A stretch of 20,705 nt of DNA from CAYZJV01 sp964482325. Lineage in GTDB: Bacteria > Spirochaetota > Spirochaetia > Sphaerochaetales > Sphaerochaetaceae. Under the pieces are notes generated by a model that did not search any database, was not told the DNA's origin, and worked only from the letters and a program-made list of their open reading frames with translations. The DNA is taken from positions 1 through 20,705 of the forward strand of contig CAYZXD010000040.1 of NCBI GenBank assembly GCA_964482325.1, written 5' to 3'. This document shows, piece after piece, positions 7,317-14,801 of this stretch (its first letter is position 1; every line of letters starts with the position of its first letter). The position numbers and the translations under genes are program-made.

Positions 7317-7333
7317 ATTGTTTTAAGAACAAT
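7317..7333. promoter_or_regulatory. Palindrome in the leader of the second IclR gene
   Basis: ATTGTT and AACAAT flank TTAAG, a perfect inverted repeat with 6-base arms. It lies about 20 bases after the candidate start of the IclR transcript, the same relative place as palindrome copy 3 in front of the first IclR gene. It may be an autoregulatory operator; its sequence does not match the palindrome at 7138. Confidence 0.4.
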
Positions 7334-7409
7334 GTTTTTATTTTATTGCCGTTTTCATGGATTTTGGCACGATGTTGCCGAAAAAAAATGAGCATAAGGA
7401 TGGTCTTAC

Positions 7410-8168
7410 ATGGCAAATAGAGTGGAGGGGGTATTTAATCTACTGGAAATTTTCTGCAAGAATAATTATCCCTTAGGAATCACCACGCTCTCTAACATGT
7501 TACTTGAAGGAAAGAGTACCGTCTTTCAAAAAATCAAGGTGTTAGAAGAGCTTGAATATATCGAAAAGGATGAGCATACAGACAAGTATGTGCTGACTAC
7601 GAAAATGCTTGAACTGGTGAATGTATCAATGAGCAGGTATTACCAGCGAACAAACATTCATAAATATCTGAAGAAGATCTCAGATACTACCGAAGAATGT
7701 ACCTATTTCGGGTTGCGTAATCGAAAAAATCGTATCGTGTATGTGGATCGGTATGCAAGTGAAAATGCCATGGCAGTTTACACTAATATCGGCGATAGCC
7801 CGTTACCGCATTGCACCGCACACGGGAAGGCTCTGCTCGCCTATCTGAGTATTGATCAGATTGAAGAAGTGATCCAGGATGGGTTGGAAAAATTTACCGA
7901 TAAGACATTAGTGACGAGGGAAGCCCTGCTCGAAGAAATGCGGAAGATTCGTGATCAGGGATATGCCTATGATGATGAAGAACGTATGGTAGGAGTTCGC
8001 TGTGTTGCTGCTCCTGTCTTTAATAGTCACAAGGAAGTGATTGGAGCCATTGGAATATCGGGGTTATTGCAGAATATGACCGATGAAGCGATGCATAAGC
8101 ACGCGCTGTTTGTCAAAGAAGTCGCTGATCATATGAGTGTCGTATTGGGCAATGAGTTGATTTATTAG
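7410..8168 (+). CDS. IclR-family transcriptional regulator (second copy)
   Basis: A 252-residue regulator. Residues about 5-60 form the winged helix-turn-helix (GKSTVFQKIKVLEELEYIEK is the recognition region and wing). Residues about 75-245 form the effector domain, with the hallmark CTAHGKALLAYLS and GYAYDDEERMVGVRCVAAPV. AAGGAT precedes the ATG. It is divergent from the ABC importer operon and 33 bases upstream of the isomerase-like gene, in one likely operon with it and the kinase. It is therefore the probable local regulator of the whole carbohydrate locus, responding to the sugar or its phosphate. It resembles the first IclR protein only at family level. Confidence 0.93.
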   Translation: MANRVEGVFNLLEIFCKNNYPLGITTLSNMLLEGKSTVFQKIKVLEELEYIEKDEHTDKYVLTTKMLELVNVSMSRYYQRTNIHKYLKKISDTTEECTYFGLRNRKNRIVYVDRYASENAMAVYTNIGDSPLPHCTAHGKALLAYLSIDQIEEVIQDGLEKFTDKTLVTREALLEEMRKIRDQGYAYDDEERMVGVRCVAAPVFNSHKEVIGAIGISGLLQNMTDEAMHKHALFVKEVADHMSVVLGNELIY

Positions 8169-8201
8169 CAGCCTGATTCAGAGCACATAGGGAGGAATTG
8201 A

Positions 8202-8903
8202 ATGAAACGAACGCTGGATGCCCAGAAACCGATTTTTGTGATCAACCCTAAGAATGAGATGCATGGGGATTCTCTGCGGGAAATCGCTCTGGTAGCGGAT
8301 CAGGCAGCAAACGACAATGATGTGCAGGTGATCCTTACCTGTTCACCCTGCGATATCTATCAGATCAGCATCTCTGTGAAACATCTGTTCGTATTTGGGC
8401 AGCATATCGATCCCATTGCCACCGGACCCACCACCGGGAAGATTCTTCCCGAAGCCCTGCAATCAGCAGGAGCTGTGGGGACTATGATCAACCATCCTGA
8501 AAATCAGATGATCTTCGGTGATGTCCAGAAGACTATTCAGCGTGCACAGGATTGCAATCTTCTATCACTGGTATTTGCTCAAACAAAAGAGCAGGCTATC
8601 GCTGTCGCCTATATGGGTGGTGATATGGTAATGGTTGAGGAACCGCAGTATATCGCTACAAATACCATTCTTGACAGTAACTATATCGGGCAGGTTGCAC
8701 AGGCGGTAACCAGAGTGAAGCCGGATATGCTGGTGCTTCAGGGAGCCGGCATCCGATCGAAGATGGATGTGCACCGGGTGATCTCCCAAGGGGTTCAGGG
8801 TACTGGATCCTCGAGTGGGATTTTCAAAGCTCAGGATCCGAAGCAGATGACAATTGAGATGATTGAAGGGGCTCGAACCGGATGGGATGCCCGAACGGTA
8901 TAA
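8202..8903 (+). CDS. Triose-phosphate-isomerase-like protein
   Basis: A 233-residue TIM-barrel protein close in length and layout to the short archaeal-type triose-phosphate isomerases. Candidate catalytic residues are Lys17 (VINPKNE), His98 (INHPEN) and Glu146 (VEEPQYIATN). The phosphate-binding end keeps QGAGI (180-184) and TGSSSGIF (201-208). The usual GHSE or NHSEN motif reads NHPEN and loop 6 IGTG reads IATN, so it is probably not the housekeeping glycolytic enzyme. Relatives such as EryH/LerI isomerise tetrulose phosphates. Beside an FGGY kinase and a sugar importer, a sugar-phosphate isomerase role is likely. A strong GGGAGGA ribosome site precedes it. Confidence 0.85.
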   Translation: MKRTLDAQKPIFVINPKNEMHGDSLREIALVADQAANDNDVQVILTCSPCDIYQISISVKHLFVFGQHIDPIATGPTTGKILPEALQSAGAVGTMINHPENQMIFGDVQKTIQRAQDCNLLSLVFAQTKEQAIAVAYMGGDMVMVEEPQYIATNTILDSNYIGQVAQAVTRVKPDMLVLQGAGIRSKMDVHRVISQGVQGTGSSSGIFKAQDPKQMTIEMIEGARTGWDARTV

Positions 8904-8909
8904 CAGGTA

Positions 8910-8939
8910 TCATCATCTGGGATGGTGTTCGGATGATGA
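8910..8939 (+). promoter_or_regulatory. Hairpin between the isomerase-like and kinase genes
   Basis: TCATCATC and GATGATGA form a perfect 8-bp stem around 14 bases. It lies five bases after the isomerase stop and 52 bases before the kinase start. There is no T-run, so it may tune relative expression or mRNA decay and not end transcription. Confidence 0.45.
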
Positions 8940-8991
8940 GATGCGCAAACCAGGATGAGTGAACTGGTAAAGAATATGAGGAGTCAGAATC

Positions 8992-10533
8992 ATGGGACGG
9001 TATGTATTAGGCATTGATGCTGGAACAGAAAGTATCAGAAGTGGTATTTACAATGAGAAAGGAGAATGCATCAGCTTTGCAATCAGTGAAAATACCAATA
9101 TCCATCGACACCCCGGGTGGGGTGAGCAGAACATCGGGCAGTGGAGCGATTCTATGCTCGAGTCGATTCAGCTTGCCTTCAAAGATAGTCCTGTAACTCC
9201 TGATCAGATCGAAGGTGTCGGTATCGATGGTACCAGCTGCACCGTTGTCTACCTCGATGAAACGGGGAAACCGTTACGTGATGCGATCATGTGGATGGAT
9301 ATCCGCGCTTCAAAAGAGGCTGATGATATCGCAAATTGTGGCGATGATGCTCTCAAGTATGTGGGACATGGAAAGGTTTCTGCCGAGTGGTTTCCCTGTA
9401 AAAACCTGTGGGTGAAGCGACATGAACGAGAGACGTACGATCAGGCACATACCATATTTGAGCACACAGATTGGATGGCTTACTGGCTGACAGGAGAGAT
9501 AACAGCAAACATCAACACCGTTTCCATTCGCTGGTTCTACAATGAAAAGGAAGGGGGATTGCCTGTTTCTCTCTATGAAAAGATCGGGTTGGAGGATATC
9601 TTCGATAAAATCCCCAAGCGGGTGGTGAAAATTGGTGAAGTGGTCGGAGGAATCAGCACAGAAGTTGCTCAGAAAACCGGTCTGAGAGCAGGAATTCCGG
9701 TAGCTGGAGGCGGTGCTGATGCTTTCATAGCAGTGATTGGTGTCAATGCGCTGCAACCGGGAAAGCTGGCGCTGATCACAGGTTCCTCACAATTACATAT
9801 CGGTATGACAAAAGCGGAATTGCATGCCCCCGGAATCTTTGGAACCTATCCCAGTGCTATTATTCCCGGAATGGAAGTGGTCGAGGCAGGGCAGATATCC
9901 ACCGGTTCTATTATCAAGTGGTGGGTTACCAACTTCCTGAGTGCAGAATTGAAACAGGAGGCAAAGGATCGAGGACTGAGTATCTATGCGCTGCTTGATG
10001 AAAAGGCTGCCGAGGTACCTCCCGGTTCAGAGGGGTTAGTGGTATTGGAACATTGGCAGGGTAACCGCACTCCTTGGGTCGATGCAAACAGCAGGGGAGT
10101 GATTCGCGGCCTTACGCTCAAACATACTCCGGGTCATATCTTCAGAGCAATTATGGAAGGGGTAGTATACGGAACAGCGGTAATACTACAGCGTATGGCT
10201 GACGGTGGTGTATTTATTGACGAAATCATCGCCTGCGGTGGAGCGACTAAGAGTGATCTTTGGATGCAGATTACCGCTGATGTGGTTAATAAACGGATTG
10301 CGATACCAGAGGAACAGCAGGCAACCTCCCTCGGTAGTGCGATAGCTGCCACCGTTGCTGCGGGGATTTATCAGAATCTCAATGAAGCCGCTGATGCCAT
10401 GGTGCGCATGAGAAAATACGTAGATCCGATTCCTGAAAACCACGAGATATACACTGAGTATGTACATCAGTATGAGGCAACCTATGAACATCTGAAAGAT
10501 GATTCAAAGCGTCTCGTAGCGACCTTGGAATAG
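8992..10533 (+). CDS. FGGY-family carbohydrate kinase
   Basis: A 513-residue sugar kinase of normal family length. The N-terminal half begins with the phosphate-1 motif GIDAGTESIRSGIYNEKG (residues 6-23) and contains WMDIRASKEADDI and GGGADAFIAVIG. The C-terminal half has EAGQISTGSIIKWW, then the FGGY signature block ACGGATKSDLWMQITADVVN (about 416-435) and the adenosine-side GSAIAATVAAGIY. The enzyme would phosphorylate a ketose, polyol or related sugar with ATP. It resembles the ribulokinase/YgcE-like side of the family more than glycerol kinase, but the substrate is open. GAGGAG precedes the ATG. It is the last gene of the IclR-isomerase-kinase operon. Confidence 0.93.
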   Translation: MGRYVLGIDAGTESIRSGIYNEKGECISFAISENTNIHRHPGWGEQNIGQWSDSMLESIQLAFKDSPVTPDQIEGVGIDGTSCTVVYLDETGKPLRDAIMWMDIRASKEADDIANCGDDALKYVGHGKVSAEWFPCKNLWVKRHERETYDQAHTIFEHTDWMAYWLTGEITANINTVSIRWFYNEKEGGLPVSLYEKIGLEDIFDKIPKRVVKIGEVVGGISTEVAQKTGLRAGIPVAGGGADAFIAVIGVNALQPGKLALITGSSQLHIGMTKAELHAPGIFGTYPSAIIPGMEVVEAGQISTGSIIKWWVTNFLSAELKQEAKDRGLSIYALLDEKAAEVPPGSEGLVVLEHWQGNRTPWVDANSRGVIRGLTLKHTPGHIFRAIMEGVVYGTAVILQRMADGGVFIDEIIACGGATKSDLWMQITADVVNKRIAIPEEQQATSLGSAIAATVAAGIYQNLNEAADAMVRMRKYVDPIPENHEIYTEYVHQYEATYEHLKDDSKRLVATLE

Positions 10534-10547
10534 TCAGGAGAACCCCG

Positions 10548-10573
10548 AGTGCCCACTCTCTGTGGGCACTTTC
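10548..10573. terminator. Terminator hairpin after the kinase gene
   Basis: AGTGCCCAC and GTGGGCACT form a perfect 9-bp stem around TCTCT, followed on the plus strand by a short TTTC tract. It lies 14 bases after the kinase stop and just before the stop of the convergent lipoprotein gene. The T-run is short, so efficiency is uncertain. Confidence 0.65.
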
Positions 10574-10577
10574 ACTA

Positions 10578-11060
10578 TCAGTTTGATGGGAGTATTTCTA
10601 CTTCCTCGGAGGTGTGCAGTTGTAGCGATAATACTCCATCTGCGCAGTAGCCTACCATTTTCATTGCGTAATATCCCCTTTCCAGTTGGATCGTATACGC
10701 CGCTGTTGCTGATCCATGCTGAATGGGGATGAGCCTGTTTCTATTCTGATCAACCAATACCAGACGGAATTGTTCTGTATCCACTTCGATGGAAACGTTG
10801 AGCGTGAGCGAGCTTTTCGTGTGTACCGAAAGCCGATAGATGGTATCGCACCCTGAAAACTGAGTGAATGTGCAAAGGGCTTCCTGTCCTGTGATTGTAC
10901 TGTATCGCGTACGATAAAAATAGGAATCTCCTTCCTGCATGATGCGATCATGATCATTCAGCAGATCGGCAGAAAAACGATCATATGATGATTCAAGGAA
11001 ACAGGAGCAGGAAGAAAAGGTACAACAAAATATGATGATACACAAGATTCGGGTGGGCAT
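10578..11060 (-). CDS. Small lipoprotein of unknown function
   Basis: A 160-residue protein with an N-terminal hydrophobic segment and a cysteine cluster (FCCTFSSCSC, residues 11-20). It is probably a lipoprotein cleaved before Cys18 or Cys20, with a relaxed lipobox as is common in spirochaetes. The mature part is about 140 residues, rich in predicted beta strands (SLTLNVSIEVDTEQFRLVLV, TIQLERGYYAMKMVGY), suggesting a small beta-sandwich. No family recognised. AAGGAG lies eight bases before the ATG. It is divergent from the membrane LuxR regulator, 123 bases away, and may be its target. Confidence 0.7.
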   Translation of the reverse strand: MPTRILCIIIFCCTFSSCSCFLESSYDRFSADLLNDHDRIMQEGDSYFYRTRYSTITGQEALCTFTQFSGCDTIYRLSVHTKSSLTLNVSIEVDTEQFRLVLVDQNRNRLIPIQHGSATAAYTIQLERGYYAMKMVGYCADGVLSLQLHTSEEVEILPSN

Positions 11061-11115
11061 TTGGCAATCTCCTTGTGAGGGCTCTGATACCGGACACGAT
11101 AGTTGATCGCTGTTG

Positions 11116-11128
11116 CTGAGTCACTCAG
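11116..11128. promoter_or_regulatory. Palindrome between the small lipoprotein and LuxR genes
   Basis: CTGAGTCACTCAG is a perfect 13-base palindrome around a single central C. It is in the middle of the 123-base divergent gap. LuxR-type helix-turn-helix proteins bind such compact inverted repeats, so it may be a site for the adjacent regulator. This is inference. Confidence 0.4.
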
Positions 11129-11150
11129 AAGAGTTTCGTAGTTTCTGTAA

Positions 11151-11166
11151 AATACGAATTTGTATT
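11151..11166. promoter_or_regulatory. Second palindrome in the LuxR divergent gap
   Basis: AATACGAATTTGTATT is a 16-base palindrome with one mismatched pair. It overlaps the region just upstream of the LuxR ribosome site (AGGA at 11174-11177). It may be an operator or a small leader structure. Confidence 0.3.
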
Positions 11167-11183
11167 GCCTATCAGGAATGTCG

Positions 11184-12104
11184 ATGATAGGCTTTTCTCC
11201 GATGGAGCATGTTATCCTGTTCATTTATATACTGATTTTCTCAACCGGTTTTGCCGCGATCGTCGGCCTAGGGGTGTTGTATACCCGACTGAATCGGTCA
11301 GTCATCACCCATTTTATGGCGGTCCAGATACTGTTTATAGCAAATCTCGGACTGGTGGCAGGCTATTATTATGCGATTCAGGTCCTGCATCTTGTCAGCA
11401 ATGCACCGCATTTTGAGCAGCTGTTTGCTGTGCTGGCGACACTCTTGAGTATTGCTTTATATATAACGATGATGTACCTCATTGCCAGAATACCGATGAA
11501 GACGAAAGATCGTAGTATACGCATGATTTCCCTTTTCAGCTGTGCGATGATCATCGCTATGCAACTGTTACGGTTGATCGGATCGTGGGATGTGGTGCAA
11601 TCAACTCCATGGACAATCGTATTGTATGTTGTTGTAGCTGTGGCGATGGGATCCTTCGGTTCGGTACTGCTACGAGCGATATCGGATCGCGACCATCGTG
11701 CGATGAAGACGCTCCTGAGGGGGATCGGTATCAGCTGCATCGCCTTCATTCCCCTGAGTATCATAGAATATATCTGGCAGAACCAGAGTGCTCCACTATC
11801 ACTTGAATATCTGCTGTATCTCGGTATTAATGGGTCCATTCTTGCGGCATTAGTACAGGTGCTTGCAAAAAATCCGAAGACCTCCGGACCGTTTCAAGAA
11901 TTATCGGATGAAGCTGCTTCACGTTTTTCTCTTACGAAACGGGAAAAGCAGATGGCTACGCTGATTGCCCAGGGAATGACTAATAAAGAGATTGCTTTTG
12001 CATTGCATATTTCAGAAGCAACCGTGCGAACCCATATTTATCATCTGTTTCAAAAAGTTGGAGCGCAAAGCAGAATAGAACTGCTCAAAATCCTCCATTC
12101 CTAG
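11184..12104 (+). CDS. Membrane-embedded LuxR-type transcriptional regulator
   Basis: A 306-residue protein. Seven hydrophobic segments fill the first ~225 residues, from VILFIYILIFSTGFAAIVGL to YLGINGSILAALVQVLA. The last ~65 residues are a LuxR/GerE helix-turn-helix: SLTKREKQMATLIAQGMTNK, EIAFALHISEATVRTHIYHL and FQKVGAQSR. Such proteins presumably sense a membrane or periplasmic signal and bind DNA while anchored. A TTG 24 bases upstream and an ATG at 11178 are in frame. I prefer the ATG at 11184, because AGGA lies six bases before it. It is divergent from a lipoprotein gene and upstream of a lipoprotein hydrolase, its likely regulon. Confidence 0.88.
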   Translation: MIGFSPMEHVILFIYILIFSTGFAAIVGLGVLYTRLNRSVITHFMAVQILFIANLGLVAGYYYAIQVLHLVSNAPHFEQLFAVLATLLSIALYITMMYLIARIPMKTKDRSIRMISLFSCAMIIAMQLLRLIGSWDVVQSTPWTIVLYVVVAVAMGSFGSVLLRAISDRDHRAMKTLLRGIGISCIAFIPLSIIEYIWQNQSAPLSLEYLLYLGINGSILAALVQVLAKNPKTSGPFQELSDEAASRFSLTKREKQMATLIAQGMTNKEIAFALHISEATVRTHIYHLFQKVGAQSRIELLKILHS

Positions 12105-12217
12105 GTAACTACGACACTTTTCCGATAGCATATTACGCAATCTCAGACGTATGTTCGATAGGTATGAGCGACAGGAAACCCTACACTTCAATCAAAATTG
12201 ATAGGTAAGGGGTAATT

Positions 12218-13324
12218 ATGCATTACACAAAAGGTACAAAGGTTTTATCGATACTGCTCGCATTCGCAACCGTATTGAGTATTGCTTCGTGCAGACATAC
12301 TACTACAGTCTACGATGAAACACAGACTGAACTGGAATTGGAAGTTGATGATATCAGGCGGGTAGCGATTAATGGAACCAAACAGGCAGTCTATCTTGCC
12401 GGCGTCGATAAAGATAATCCCATTCTCCTGTGGCTTGATGGCGGACCTGGAGGATCTGAACTGGGATGGGTACGGTCCTACCTCGGCCCTTTGCATGAGG
12501 ATTTCACCATTGTCTGCTGGGATCAGCGAGGGGTTGCAGGTAGTTTTCGTGCTGCAGAGAACGGCTCAGCAGTATCAGATTATGTGCAGGACATCATTGC
12601 TCTTTCCGATTATCTTCGCAAACAGTTTGCCCAGGAGAAGATTTTTCTCCTTGGCCATTCCTGGGGCGGTTTTATCGGAGCTCTAGCTGCAGTTGAACGT
12701 CCGGATTTGTTTCACGCATTCATAGCTGCTTCTCCCCACGTGAATTCAACAGAAAATGACACAATCGGATACCATATGATACTCGAAGGAGCAAAACGAC
12801 AGGGTGATGAGAGAACGGTGAAAAAACTCATGGAGATTGGACTTCCTCCTTATGAAAAATACAACAAAGACGGAGAACTGATCGGTGATGGAGATGCCTA
12901 TTATGCGATACTCTCCCGTATCTATCACTACCGCCCCCATGCACCAAGTGATGGCGCTTTTCGTTCGGAGAAGTTGTTTTTAGCTCCCGAGCATTCGCTT
13001 GTAGATCGGATCAATCTTGTTCGAGGACTTATTCGTTCCGTGAAAACCATCTACCCAAAGATTCGGCATCGTAGTCTGGAACAGGAGGCTACCCATTTTC
13101 GTATTCCGGTATTTGTCATCAATGCCCGATATGATATGAGCTGTGTGGCCTCAATTACTGAACGATGGTACAACAACCTCAAAGCTCCTGATAAACAACT
13201 GCTGTATCTTGAGCAGTCCGGTCACAACGGCATCTATACGGAACCTGATGTATTTATGCATTTCATGCGTACCGAGGTGCTTCCTACCGCAAAAGGGATC
13301 ACTCAACACGGTCTTGCGAGGTGA
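12218..13324 (+). CDS. Lipoprotein alpha/beta hydrolase, proline-iminopeptidase-like
   Basis: A 368-residue hydrolase with a lipoprotein signal (residues 1-24, lipobox I-A-S-C, Cys25), so it acts on the outer side of the membrane. The alpha/beta hydrolase core has the oxyanion segment LDGGPGGS (73-80), DQRG (102-105), the nucleophile elbow GHSWGG with Ser148, Asp306 in NARYDMS and His336 in SGHNG. The GGPGG motif and order of blocks match proline iminopeptidase (S33) relatives, which cut N-terminal proline or act on esters and amides; the cap domain (about 175-285) is diverged. AAGGGG precedes the ATG. The gene follows the membrane LuxR gene in the same direction. Confidence 0.88.
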   Translation: MHYTKGTKVLSILLAFATVLSIASCRHTTTVYDETQTELELEVDDIRRVAINGTKQAVYLAGVDKDNPILLWLDGGPGGSELGWVRSYLGPLHEDFTIVCWDQRGVAGSFRAAENGSAVSDYVQDIIALSDYLRKQFAQEKIFLLGHSWGGFIGALAAVERPDLFHAFIAASPHVNSTENDTIGYHMILEGAKRQGDERTVKKLMEIGLPPYEKYNKDGELIGDGDAYYAILSRIYHYRPHAPSDGAFRSEKLFLAPEHSLVDRINLVRGLIRSVKTIYPKIRHRSLEQEATHFRIPVFVINARYDMSCVASITERWYNNLKAPDKQLLYLEQSGHNGIYTEPDVFMHFMRTEVLPTAKGITQHGLAR

Positions 13325-14801
13325 ACACTACCGACCACATACCATCTGGTGACCATCTCTGTTCGTACAGAGTCTCATCGATGGAGTAAGCCCGTATATA
13401 TATCGGGGTTTCGGGATCTTCAAGCAAAGCCGTTCTGATCTTTGCAGAAGATTCAGGCACAATAGCGGTCTGTTCTCCCAGTTCCAACACCATACTGTCA
13501 AGCATATCCGGCCCTTCGTCATTCTCGGCATACTGAGATTCGGTCATGAGGTAGAGAAACCAGAGCTCTTCACCCGTTTGATTATCGATGGAAAGCGGTG
13601 AGTAATCATACGTAGCTGCAGCCTGCGGTATTTCAATGAATGATTGAGCAGTGATGATCTGGAGAGTAGTATAATCATCCCACCTTTGATAATACATCCG
13701 GTCATCACTGTCGAGCCCAAGTAGATAAAGTGGTCGGGCCAAAGTAGGCTCAATCGATGGCAAATCGATATCAGGCGAGAGCTGTTCACCGCTGCCGAGG
13801 ATAGTATCTCCCAAAAGATCACTATGAGATGCGCTAAGATCAGACCACGGTGTATCCTGCATAAGCGCATTAATCGTATCTTGTCCCACGAGGAACAGGT
13901 ACCAGATTGTTATGTCACCTTGGTTACTGATTGTCACTGATGATGTGATATCAGGAAAATCTATCGATATCAGATGTTCATCAGTCAATACGATATCCCA
14001 TGGATCGGATGAGGGATACCATTGCATGCGATACTGGTTCCCATAGCGGTCAATTGCCAAAATTAAAACACGTCCATAGGTATCAAACGGTAACTGTGAT
14101 GCTATCCAGGGAACAGCTTCAGTGGAGATACTGACCGCTGTACCGGAGACGAATACATTACTGTTCAGCAGGTCGGTATTCGGTTCATCAGTGAGTTCTG
14201 ATACATACAGATGTTCCAACGGTACACCTGTCCGATTGTGCACGATAATCTGACTCTCCCGGGGAGAAGTCAGGGGAGGTTCATAGGTATAATCAAGAGA
14301 TTCAAAGGTAATGCGAATGTGCCAGGGGTCAGTTGCCGGTACCCAGGATTGTACGTACCGGTCACCTTCGAAGTCGATGGCGTTCAGGGTAAATACTGAT
14401 TCGGGCTGCTCCTGTAACGCTGTCTGTAAGCTAGGATACTGACTGAGGTAAATTTTCCGGCTTTCCTGTTCGAAAAGTGTTTCGGTTGCCAAGAGATTCA
14501 TCATGTTCCGGTCATGCTGGTACATCTGATTGGTAAAGATATCGACTGCCACCAACTCGTATCCTGTATCGTTACTGATAACAAAATACTCACCATTACG
14601 AGGTACTTCTTCATATTTGATGTATCGTTGGGGAAGAACCGGTTCAGCTAGGGAATCCACCGTTGCAGGTAATGTTTCAGTGTTCGGTTCGGCAACTTCA
14701 GGTGCTGTGAGGAGATTTTCAGCGGTATTGGTGGCACATGAGGTGGTGAATATCAGAATAAGTGTGATGATGGATATCACACTGAAAGCTGTCTTTCTCA
14801 T
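13299..14801 (-). CDS. Lipoprotein with four diverged internal repeats
   Basis: A 500-residue exported protein of unknown function. Lipoprotein signal at 1-21 (FTTSC, Cys22), then a Pro/Glu/Thr-rich linker to about residue 58. The rest is four tandem, diverged units beginning near residues 73, 185, 289 and 403. Each opens with a pattern such as I.N.TG..L..LY (ISNDTGYEL, VHNRTGVPL, IDNQTGEEL). Each closes with one such as Y...W.P..DPW.I..T (SWVPATDPW, QWYPSSDPW, QRWSPDGMW); the third unit is the most worn. The ATG at 14801 is behind AGAAGG; the upstream in-frame extension lacks a signal peptide and is rejected. Its end overlaps the hydrolase gene by 26 bases. Confidence 0.85.
   Translation of the reverse strand: MRKTAFSVISIITLILIFTTSCATNTAENLLTAPEVAEPNTETLPATVDSLAEPVLPQRYIKYEEVPRNGEYFVISNDTGYELVAVDIFTNQMYQHDRNMMNLLATETLFEQESRKIYLSQYPSLQTALQEQPESVFTLNAIDFEGDRYVQSWVPATDPWHIRITFESLDYTYEPPLTSPRESQIIVHNRTGVPLEHLYVSELTDEPNTDLLNSNVFVSGTAVSISTEAVPWIASQLPFDTYGRVLILAIDRYGNQYRMQWYPSSDPWDIVLTDEHLISIDFPDITSSVTISNQGDITIWYLFLVGQDTINALMQDTPWSDLSASHSDLLGDTILGSGEQLSPDIDLPSIEPTLARPLYLLGLDSDDRMYYQRWDDYTTLQIITAQSFIEIPQAAATYDYSPLSIDNQTGEELWFLYLMTESQYAENDEGPDMLDSMVLELGEQTAIVPESSAKIRTALLEDPETPIYIRAYSIDETLYEQRWSPDGMWSVVFTSQDRVE

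Noticed and set aside
11160..11183. TTG start at 11160 or ATG at 11178 for the LuxR-type regulator
   Set aside because: No ribosome site precedes the TTG, and AGGA directly abuts the ATG at 11178; the ATG at 11184 has the proper six-base spacing.
12191..12202. ATCAA-AA-TTGAT inverted repeat before the hydrolase gene as an operator
   Set aside because: Arms are only five AT-rich bases, expected by chance, and it does not match the palindromes near the LuxR gene.
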